From an uncultured Flavobacteriales bacterium (GTDB lineage Bacteria > Bacteroidota > Bacteroidia > Flavobacteriales > Vicingaceae): DNA of 5,349 nucleotides. The stretch lies in NCBI GenBank assembly GCA_946886085.1, contig CAMPHX010000122.1:1-5349 (forward strand), given 5' to 3'. Within the stretch, counting starts at the first letter, position 1. Every line of letters starts with the position of its first letter. The translations under genes were made by a program, and so were the position numbers. This document shows positions 1-5,349 of this stretch, one piece after another. The notes under the pieces were generated by a model. It was not told the origin of the DNA, made no database searches, and saw nothing but the letters and a program-made list of their open reading frames with translations.

Positions 1-900
1 TAAGTTGAAGTAATAATTAATAAGTAAAATTTTATATAAATCGAAATATTTTATGGTAGGGTTTGTATTGTTTTTCAGGTGCTTATATATTTTTTGATAA
101 AAAAGTTGATACAACAAATTAAACAACCAATTTAAACGGTAAGCTTTAATTATTAAGAAGTAAGAGAGTAATTTAACATCTTGATAGAATTTTTTTTCCG
201 GTTTTTTAGTTTGTATTATCTGAATAAGATTTTTTATACCTTCTTCAGTTTTTTGCAAAAAAATAGCTGCACTTTCTAATCCAACATGTATAAGCGGATT
301 GTTAATATGATGAATGATAATGTTTTGTTGAGACAATTCGTAACCAAATAAAGTGTCTTCATGTCCATATTTTACTAAGCTTTCATCAAAATTAATGGTG
401 TTAAAAATTTCCTTTGGAATTAAAAAGTTATTGGTAGTGAAAGCTGCATTTGGTTGTTGTTGTCTTTTTTCGGCAGGTTTTTCTTCTCGTTTTTTGCCAT
501 ATTTCCATCTAAGCATTAACGAGCTGTCTTTTGGAGCTTCCTCTTTATAAATAGTTCCACCGCAAACAACTTTATTTTCTTGGCATTGAGCAATGTAATT
601 TTCAAAATAGGAGGAAGATGCAATTTCAGCATCACAATCTTGGAAAAGTAAAAAATCATATTGAGCTTTTTTGGCTAACAGATTCCTAATTTTAGCTCTA
701 CCCACATTTTGCTCCAATTGTATATAATTAATTTCCGGTTTCGTTTGCCATTGCTGGTTAATTTTCCTGAAATTGTCGGCAGAAGCATCGTCCATTAGAA
801 TTATTTCGAAATTTATTCCCGAAGCTTTCCCTTGTTGGTAAAGTGTTTCAACAAAGTGGGTTACATCATAATTATATATTGGAATAAGCACCGAAATCAT
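1..900 (-). CDS. Family 2 glycosyltransferase (GT-A fold), 3' end beyond left edge
   Basis: Translating the minus strand from the ATG at 900 gives 300 codons without a stop to the window edge, so the C-terminus is missing. The protein begins MISVLIPIYNYD, the usual first beta strand and nucleotide-binding start of GT2 enzymes. It continues with MDDAS (36-40), NVGRAKIRN (65-73), a DxD metal/sugar-nucleotide motif DCD (88-90), and GHEDTLFG (179-186), which fits the acidic catalytic-base region. NPLIHVG (201-207) follows. The family transfers a sugar from an activated nucleotide donor to a glycan, lipid or protein acceptor; donor and acceptor cannot be told here. Residues about 132-150 are very basic and Gln-rich. 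The C-terminal part (244-277) is rich in Leu, Tyr and Phe and may touch the membrane. The in-frame TAA upstream and the lack of another ATG fix the start. It lies 55 bp after the phosphatase gene on the same strand, so co-transcription is likely. The family is confident; the substrate is unknown. Confidence 0.93.
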   Translation of the reverse strand, partial: MISVLIPIYNYDVTHFVETLYQQGKASGINFEIILMDDASADNFRKINQQWQTKPEINYIQLEQNVGRAKIRNLLAKKAQYDFLLFQDCDAEIASSSYFENYIAQCQENKVVCGGTIYKEEAPKDSSLMLRWKYGKKREEKPAEKRQQQPNAAFTTNNFLIPKEIFNTINFDESLVKYGHEDTLFGYELSQQNIIIHHINNPLIHVGLESAAIFLQKTEEGIKNLIQIIQTKKPEKKFYQDVKLLSYFLIIKAYRLNWLFNLLYQLFYQKIYKHLKNNTNPTIKYFDLYKILLINYYFNL

Positions 901-955
901 ATCAACGATTTGAAAACGTAAACTTACTACATTAATTCTTAATTTAAAGAGCGAT

Positions 956-1834
956 TTAAATTCTAATTCCCATTAAACAAATATCATCTAATTGTTCGGA
1001 GTTTGTCTTCCATTTGTTAAAAGTTGTTTTAAGGTGTTTTAGTTGTAATTCACATGGCATTTCTATAATTGATGAAAGTAATTGATGCAGTTGTTTTGAG
1101 CCAAATTTCTTATTTTTTTCTCCACCAATTTGATCTTGAAAACCATCTGATCCAATATAAATCATGTCTCCTTTATTGACCTCAAACTCATGATGATTAA
1201 AATTTCTGTTTAACTCTAATTGCCAACCTCCAATGGGGTAATTGTTACCATTATATATAGTAGAATTATTTTGATTAACATGTAATAATTTTCTTTTAGC
1301 TCCTGAAAAATACATTTTCTTTTCACTTTTATCATAACAACAAAGTGCTATGTCTATCCAATCGTTGTGAAAAACATCATCATTATCGCCCAAAAAAGTT
1401 TCTATAAATTTTTTGTCGAACTCTTTAAGAATAGTAGTTGGATGAATTATCTTTTTTCCTAAAATAATATAATTCAAAAAACTTTGGGCAAGCATGGTGA
1501 GCAATGCTCCGGGAACACCATGCCCGGTACAATCTCCAACAGCAAATATTTTAAAGTTTTTGTGTTCGCCTATCCAATAAAAATCCCCACTGATATAGGA
1601 TTGAGGTTGGTAATAGACAAAAGCATCACTAAAAACTCTGTTAAAATGACGGTCTTTGGGTAAAACCCCTTTTTGAATTATTTTAGCATAGTTTAAACTG
1701 TTTACTAATTCCTTGTTTCTTTTGTATAAAGAGATGTATTGTCGTTTTAAACCTTCGTTATTATAAATTGGTGAGTTAGTAGCTTCGTTAAACCAAAAAT
1801 CATCATTATGATTAAATTTTTCCTTCAATTGCAT
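956..1834 (-). CDS. SpoIIE/RsbU-type PP2C serine phosphatase, stand-alone
   Basis: This is a 292-aa cytoplasmic protein with one PPM/SpoIIE phosphatase domain. A short helical, probably coiled-coil lead-in (about 28-60, ending NYAKIIQKGVLP) precedes SGDFYW (82-87), where D84 is a metal ligand. The core GDCTGHGVPGALLTML (100-115, D101) follows, then WIDIALCCYD (159-168), the GSDGFQDQ motif (228-235, D230) and the terminal DDI (283-285, D284). All the acidic residues that bind Mn/Mg in the family appear present, so it should be active. SpoIIE-like phosphatases dephosphorylate Ser/Thr on partner proteins, classically anti-anti-sigma (STAS) proteins. No such partner is in the window, so the target is unknown. 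Many Bacteroidota relatives carry TPR, 7TM or GAF sensors in front; this one has none. An in-frame stop lies upstream of the ATG at 1834 with no other ATG between. No Shine-Dalgarno is visible. It is probably the first gene of an operon with the glycosyltransferase. Confidence 0.93.
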   Translation of the reverse strand: MQLKEKFNHNDDFWFNEATNSPIYNNEGLKRQYISLYKRNKELVNSLNYAKIIQKGVLPKDRHFNRVFSDAFVYYQPQSYISGDFYWIGEHKNFKIFAVGDCTGHGVPGALLTMLAQSFLNYIILGKKIIHPTTILKEFDKKFIETFLGDNDDVFHNDWIDIALCCYDKSEKKMYFSGAKRKLLHVNQNNSTIYNGNNYPIGGWQLELNRNFNHHEFEVNKGDMIYIGSDGFQDQIGGEKNKKFGSKQLHQLLSSIIEMPCELQLKHLKTTFNKWKTNSEQLDDICLMGIRI

Positions 1835-2103
1835 TTTCTTTAATTTAATGGCAATATTAAAAGGAATATGAAGGAAGGGAGGTTAATTAGATATTAAGGT
1901 AATTTTAACTTCGATGAGAGGGGGAATAAATAAGGATAATATAGCTTTTAAATTAGATGAACAATGTAGTAGATTAAATTTTTAGCAATTATATAATGGA
2001 GAATATTTAGTTGAAAATTAATGAAAACATTTAAAAAAGTGTTTTTGTCATTCAATTAATATTTTACTACTTTTGGACGAATTCAAAAATTAACAACTCA
2101 ATT
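1835..2103. other. Divergent intergenic region
   Basis: These 269 bp separate the divergently transcribed phosphatase and symporter genes. The symporter side carries a recognisable Bacteroidota promoter (2044-2075). No match to TAnnTTTG with a correctly spaced TTTG is seen on the minus strand close to the phosphatase start, so that promoter is unlocated. Purine-rich runs (around 1861-1882 and 1914-1935) stand out from the AT-rich background but are not followed by a credible start codon and gene. No stable hairpin, tRNA or riboswitch-like structure was recognised by eye. Confidence 0.6.
2044..2075 (+). promoter_or_regulatory. Bacteroidota-type promoter (TTTG / TAnnTTTG) for the symporter operon
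   Basis: TTTG at 2044-2047 and TACTTTTG at 2068-2075 match the -33 and -7 elements of the primary-sigma promoter known in Bacteroidota (TTTG, about 19-20 bp, TAnnTTTG). The spacer is 20 bp. Transcription would start near 2080-2083, giving a leader of only about 20-24 nt before the ATG at 2104, which leaves no room for a riboswitch. The match is read directly from sequence; activity is inferred. Confidence 0.7.
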
Positions 2104-3714
2104 ATGCTAAAAATTAAGACATTACTGCTAACTGTTCTTTCGGGATTTATGCCAAGTTTCTCTTTTGCTCAAAATCAAGGGGAAGAAATGAGTATTGATC
2201 AAAAAATAGATTCATTCTTTAGACCTATAGCAGATGCCGTAGGAACGGTGGTTTTTTATCCCATAACTTTTGGAGGATATTCAGTTCCTATAGTTTTAAT
2301 TGTTTTAATTGGAGGAGCATTGTATTTTACTTTGTATTTTAGGTTTGCCAATTTTACATTATTAAAAACAGCCATTAAAATTGTTAAAGGAGATTATGAT
2401 GGAATTGATAAACATACAGCAGGTTTAGCAGAAGGAGATCCAACACCGGGAGGAAATGTATTTGAGACAGTTCAACACGAAAGAAGTGAAGGAGAAGGGG
2501 AGCTTTCTCATTTTCAAGCATTAACAGCGGCTTTGTCAGCAACAGTTGGGTTGGGAAATATTGCCGGGGTTGCAGTTGCTGTAGCTTTGGGAGGGCCGGG
2601 AGCTACTTTATGGATGATTATTGCCGGTTTCTTAGGTATGGCATCAAAATTTACAGAATGTACACTTGGCGTAAAATACAGAGAAGTTACTCCTGACGGA
2701 ACGGTGCATGGTGGACCAATGTATTATTTATCAAAAGGATTGAAAGAAAAAGGAATGGGAGTGATAGGAAAAATATTGGCAGTATTTTTTGCAATAATGT
2801 GTGTGGGCGGTTCTTTTGGAGGCGGAAATATGTTTCAAGCCAATCAGGCTGCTGCACAAATTATACAACGTTTAGGTATAGAAAGTGGTTTTGCAGGTTT
2901 TGCATTAGGTGTAATAATGGCAATTATTGTTGGTGTGGTAATTATTGGTGGAATTAAAAGAATTGGTTCGGTTACAGAAAAAGTAGTTCCTTTTATGGCC
3001 GCTATTTATGTTGGTGCAGCATTAATTATTTTAGGGATGAATTTTTCTTTAATTCCAACTGCTTTTGGGTTGATATTTGACGGAGCTTTTTCTCCTGATG
3101 CTGCTTTAGGTGGTGTTGTAGGAGTTTTAATTGTTGGTTTCCAAAGAGCAGCATTTTCAAATGAAGCAGGAGTAGGTTCTGCTGCAATTGCTCACTCGGC
3201 TGTTAGAACAAAATTTCCTGCAAGTGAAGGTGTGGTAGCTTTATTAGAACCTTTTATTGATACAGTTGTAATTTGTACAATGACTTCTTTGGTCATCATT
3301 ATTACCAATATTGAAGGAGGGTTTTTTGAATACGGACAAGGAAATGTGGAAGGTGTTAATCTAACCGCTTCGGCTTTTGATACCGTAATTCCAGGGTTCT
3401 CTTGGGTGTTGACTATTGCAGTTGTTTTATTTGCGGTTTCAACCATGTTATCATGGAGTTATTATGGGTTACAAGCTTGGAAGTTTTTATTTGGAAAAGG
3501 AAAAGCGATGGATATTACTTATAAATTGTTATTCGTTATGTTTGTTATTGTTGGTTCATCAATTGGCTTAGGTGCAGTAATAGATTTTTCTGACGCTATG
3601 ATTTTTGCCATGGTTTTCCCTAACATTATTGGATTAGTTTTATTATCATCTAAAGTTAGTGTTGAGCTTAAAAAGTATAAATCAACTATTAAATCTTTTG
3701 TAAAGCAAAGATAG
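2104..3714 (+). CDS. AGCS-family alanine/glycine:cation (Na+) symporter
   Basis: This 536-aa polytopic inner-membrane protein imports alanine or glycine with Na+ (some family members use H+). Family hallmarks are clear: [20 protein letters not shown] (144-163) running into GGPGATLWM (163-171), [12 protein letters not shown] (202-213), and [17 protein letters not shown] (351-367). About ten or eleven hydrophobic segments can be counted, the first at roughly 59-79 and the last near 497-515. The N-terminus (1-22, ending SFSFA before Q23) looks like a cleavable signal peptide with an Ala-x-Ala-like site. A hydrophilic, acidic loop (about 96-134) separates the first segment from the conserved core. 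The ATG at 2104 follows the promoter closely and precedes the signal-like stretch, so this start is well supported despite the absence of a Shine-Dalgarno. The HhH gene starts one base after its stop, implying a shared transcript. Substrate choice between Ala, Gly and D-Ala cannot be read from sequence. Confidence 0.96.
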   Translation: MLKIKTLLLTVLSGFMPSFSFAQNQGEEMSIDQKIDSFFRPIADAVGTVVFYPITFGGYSVPIVLIVLIGGALYFTLYFRFANFTLLKTAIKIVKGDYDGIDKHTAGLAEGDPTPGGNVFETVQHERSEGEGELSHFQALTAALSATVGLGNIAGVAVAVALGGPGATLWMIIAGFLGMASKFTECTLGVKYREVTPDGTVHGGPMYYLSKGLKEKGMGVIGKILAVFFAIMCVGGSFGGGNMFQANQAAAQIIQRLGIESGFAGFALGVIMAIIVGVVIIGGIKRIGSVTEKVVPFMAAIYVGAALIILGMNFSLIPTAFGLIFDGAFSPDAALGGVVGVLIVGFQRAAFSNEAGVGSAAIAHSAVRTKFPASEGVVALLEPFIDTVVICTMTSLVIIITNIEGGFFEYGQGNVEGVNLTASAFDTVIPGFSWVLTIAVVLFAVSTMLSWSYYGLQAWKFLFGKGKAMDITYKLLFVMFVIVGSSIGLGAVIDFSDAMIFAMVFPNIIGLVLLSSKVSVELKKYKSTIKSFVKQR

Positions 3715-3715
3715 A

Positions 3716-4630
3716 ATGAGTATTAAAGACTACTTTTCTTTCACTAAAAGTGAAAAAAGAGGAGTAATTGTTTTACTCATTATTCTTTTACTAATACTAT
3801 TTTCTTTTCCTTTTGTTGATTATCTAAAACAACAAAATACACCCGACTTTACAGCGTATGAAAATGCTATTTTAGCTTTTGAAAAAGAGTTGAATGAGAA
3901 GGAAAACCACCAAAAACAGACTTATCAACAAAAGGATAAGCAAGCATTAGCTATTACGTTGTTTGATTTTGATCCTAATATCATTTCTGATGAAGAATGG
4001 AAACAATTAGGATTTAGAGATTGGCAAATAAAAATAATTAATAACTACAAAGCCAAAGGTGGAAATTGGAGAACCAAAGCTGATGTGAAAAAGATTTATG
4101 GTATTAGTGATAAACATTATGAACTGCTTTTTCCGCATATTTTATTGCCAGAAACCATTGAAAAAACAAATTATCAGTACGATAAGTCAGCAAAAAAATC
4201 TTTTGAAAATAAGTTTGAGAAAAAAGATTATTCGCAAAAAATTGATATTAACATAGCAGATAGTGCTATGCTTACCAATATAAAAGGAATTGGTCCGGTT
4301 TATTCTAGCAGAATAATAAAGTATAGAGATTTACTTGGCGGTTTTATTGCCAAAGAACAATTGAAAGAAGTTTGGGGACTTTCAGAAGAAACTTACCAAA
4401 TGGCTTTGCCACAAATTGTGGTTTCTGATAAAATTCAAAAAATTAATATTAATAAAGCTATGGCTGATGTGTTAAAACAACACCCATATATAAACTGGAA
4501 AATAGCTAATGCTATTGAAAAATATAGAAAAGCCAATGGTAATTATAAATCTGTAGCAGATTTAAACAAACTTCACTTGTTGGATAAAGTTACTATAGAA
4601 AAAATTAGTCCTTATTTAACAGTAGAATAG
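3716..4630 (+). CDS. Membrane-anchored helix-hairpin-helix repeat protein (ComEA-like)
   Basis: This 304-aa protein has a short cytoplasmic N-terminus with KSEKRG (11-16), one transmembrane anchor (about 17-35), a charged Gln/Lys-rich linker, and a long domain predicted to face the periplasm. Three related HhH units follow. Unit 1 is about 83-143 (FDFDPN, LGFRDWQIKIINNY, DVKKIYGI). Unit 2 is about 176-235 (IDINIADS, IKGIGPVYSSRIIKYR, QLKEVWGL). Unit 3 is about 242-302 (ININKA, YINWKIANAIEKYR, DLNKLHLL). Only unit 2 keeps a canonical GIGP hairpin. HhH repeats commonly bind the DNA backbone non-specifically; in ComEA such a domain pulls DNA across the envelope during transformation. That role is possible here but unproven, because no other competence gene is in view. 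The start sits one base after the symporter stop, so translational coupling is likely. A terminator at 4634-4660 lies just past the stop. Confidence 0.9.
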   Translation: MSIKDYFSFTKSEKRGVIVLLIILLLILFSFPFVDYLKQQNTPDFTAYENAILAFEKELNEKENHQKQTYQQKDKQALAITLFDFDPNIISDEEWKQLGFRDWQIKIINNYKAKGGNWRTKADVKKIYGISDKHYELLFPHILLPETIEKTNYQYDKSAKKSFENKFEKKDYSQKIDINIADSAMLTNIKGIGPVYSSRIIKYRDLLGGFIAKEQLKEVWGLSEETYQMALPQIVVSDKIQKININKAMADVLKQHPYINWKIANAIEKYRKANGNYKSVADLNKLHLLDKVTIEKISPYLTVE

Positions 4631-4633
4631 GGT

Positions 4634-4660
4634 TTTATTCTTCGCAAGAATAAATTTTTT
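4634..4660 (+). terminator. Intrinsic terminator of the symporter/HhH operon
   Basis: A perfect 9-bp stem (TTTATTCTT at 4634-4642 with AAGAATAAA at 4646-4654) encloses a CGC loop and is followed by six Ts (4655-4660) on the plus strand, four bases after the HhH stop codon. The stem holds only one G:C pair, so it is weak thermodynamically, but AT-rich stems are usual in such genomes. On the minus strand the stem is followed by AACC, not a T run, so it should act on plus-strand transcripts only. It overlaps the last codons of the convergent lipoprotein gene. Confidence 0.65.
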
Positions 4661-5165
4661 CTACGTTTTTAAACACTACCTTCTTTATGGTTGTAGGCAT
4701 TTCTACTATTTCGTAAGGATAAGTAATTATAGAAGTGGTCATACAATTGTTATCAGGAATATTTTCCTCTACAATAACCATTATATTGTTTTCGTGCTCT
4801 GTTATAGATGCTATTTTTATAGAAAAACCACCATTATTTTGTTCTCCCATTGTGGTTAATAAAACCATTTTGTTTTCAAAATTCAATACAGGAACAGTAG
4901 GTTTTTTCATGTAGTTGGAATAAGCTTCGTTCCATACTTCTTCTAATTTTTCTTGAGAAGTTATCACTACATTTTGTTTACCCATAAAGCCACCATTATT
5001 ACCTTCGCTTAGCGTGCTAAAAACAACTTCTTTAAAAGTTGGAGCAGCATCAGTTTTAGAAGTTTCTGTGGTGTTGGTTGTGTTGGTCACTTCTGTAGTT
5101 GTTTCTTTTGTTGACTTACAGGAAGCAAAAATCACAAGAATTGATATGGAGATGAGTATTTTCAT
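4635..5165 (-). CDS. Small lipoprotein with PrcB C-terminal-like domain
   Basis: This 176-aa exported protein has a short signal sequence ending in a lipobox, FASC (13-16), with C16 as the predicted lipidated residue. A Thr/Asn/Glu-rich, probably disordered linker (17-43) follows. The globular part (about 44-173) resembles the PrcB C-terminal domain: EEVWNEAY (75-82), FENKMVLLTTMGEQNNGGFS (96-115) and TYPYEIVEMP (138-147) fit its usual pattern. PrcB was named for a component of the Treponema PrtP protease complex; most relatives in Bacteroidota have no proven role, and none is inferred here. Two similar NNGGF stretches (56-60, 110-114) occur. The mature domain has only C131 and C174, which could form a disulfide in the periplasm or outside the outer membrane. 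It starts 7 bp after the pdxJ stop, so it is probably co-transcribed from upstream. It ends four bases from the convergent HhH gene. Confidence 0.85.
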   Translation of the reverse strand: MKILISISILVIFASCKSTKETTTEVTNTTNTTETSKTDAAPTFKEVVFSTLSEGNNGGFMGKQNVVITSQEKLEEVWNEAYSNYMKKPTVPVLNFENKMVLLTTMGEQNNGGFSIKIASITEHENNIMVIVEENIPDNNCMTTSIITYPYEIVEMPTTIKKVVFKNVEKIYSCEE

Positions 5166-5172
5166 GGTTATA

Positions 5173-5349
5173 TTATTTTAAACAGTTTAAATATTTTTTT
5201 ATAGTTATTTCCATGCCAAAATATAAGGCATCACAAATTATAGCATGTCCAATAGACACTTCTTTTAAGTAAGGAATATTAGTTTTAAAAAAGTTTAGGT
5301 TATCTAGATTCAAATCGTGTCCCGCATTTATTTCCAATCCTAATGAATG
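5173..5349 (-). CDS. pdxJ: Pyridoxine 5'-phosphate synthase, C-terminal end (partial)
   Basis: Reading the minus strand from the right edge gives 58 codons and a TAA at 5173-5175, the C-terminal fragment of PdxJ. Diagnostic stretches are [16 protein letters not shown] (3-18 of the fragment), whose His (residue 11) corresponds to the catalytic/phosphate-site His of the family's NAGH motif, and [18 protein letters not shown] (30-47), containing the phosphate-binding GHA loop at the end of the TIM barrel. The enzyme condenses 3-amino-2-oxopropyl phosphate with 1-deoxy-D-xylulose 5-phosphate to make pyridoxine 5'-phosphate in the DXP-dependent vitamin B6 pathway, in the cytoplasm. The full protein is usually about 235-245 aa, so roughly three quarters lies beyond the window. 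The lipoprotein gene begins 7 bp after its stop. The visible part is intact, with no sign of decay. Confidence 0.95.
   Translation of the reverse strand, partial: HSLGLEINAGHDLNLDNLNFFKTNIPYLKEVSIGHAIICDALYFGMEITIKKYLNCLK

Noticed and set aside
353..550. Plus-strand open frame of 65 codons
   Set aside because: It lies entirely within the minus-strand glycosyltransferase, which has strong family motifs; the peptide itself resembles nothing and is an antisense shadow.
901..955. Possible terminator or promoter between the phosphatase and glycosyltransferase
   Set aside because: No stem with a T run and no TAnnTTTG element could be found on the minus strand here, so co-transcription is the simpler reading.
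1861..1882. Purine-rich, Shine-Dalgarno-like run on the plus strand
   Set aside because: No start codon lies at a suitable distance downstream, and this phylum rarely uses strong Shine-Dalgarno sites.
1914..1985. A 23-codon plus-strand reading frame in the divergent intergenic region
   Set aside because: No ribosome binding site or promoter of the expected type precedes it, and the peptide has no recognisable feature; chance is the simplest explanation.
3192..3446. Minus-strand open frame of 84 codons
   Set aside because: It is antisense to the conserved core of the AGCS symporter, with no promoter or family signal.
5177..5191. Palindrome TTTAAAC-A-GTTTAAA at the 3' end of pdxJ
   Set aside because: It is made almost wholly of A and T, the one-base centre leaves a poor hairpin, it falls inside coding sequence, and there is no T run after it on the minus strand. 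The composition makes such palindromes likely by chance.

Overview
The window looks like an ordinary chromosomal segment from an AT-rich member of the Bacteroidota, probably a Flavobacteriales-like lineage. Four things point there. The base composition is strongly AT-rich. Shine-Dalgarno sequences are essentially absent before the starts. A TTTG / TAnnTTTG promoter of the Bacteroidota type lies before the transporter gene. The gene families are also typical of the phylum: a SpoIIE-like phosphatase with the SGDFYW motif, an AGCS symporter with a signal-peptide-like N-terminus, a membrane-anchored three-repeat HhH protein, and a PrcB-type lipoprotein. This taxonomic call is an inference.

Left part (1-1834, minus strand): a SpoIIE/PP2C-type serine phosphatase (956-1834) is followed 55 bp downstream by a family 2 glycosyltransferase (900 down to 1). 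The glycosyltransferase has no stop inside the window, so it runs off the left edge. A divergent intergenic region (1835-2103) separates this pair from the plus-strand genes and carries a good promoter for them.

Middle part (2104-4630, plus strand): an alanine/glycine:cation symporter (AGCS family, 536 aa) is followed after a single base by a 304-aa inner-membrane-anchored protein with three helix-hairpin-helix repeats (ComEA-like). They almost certainly share a transcript. An intrinsic terminator at 4634-4660 closes it, and its stem-loop lies in the last codons of the convergent gene.

Right part (4635-5349, minus strand): the C-terminal end of pdxJ (pyridoxine 5'-phosphate synthase, vitamin B6 synthesis) enters from the right edge. 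It is followed 7 bp later by a small lipoprotein with a PrcB C-terminal-like domain. The two form a likely operon convergent with the symporter/HhH pair.

No mobile element, CRISPR array, RNA gene or obvious novel system is visible. The points most worth a second look are the terminator shared with coding sequence, the sensor-less phosphatase next to a glycosyltransferase, and the tight coupling of an amino-acid symporter to an HhH protein.
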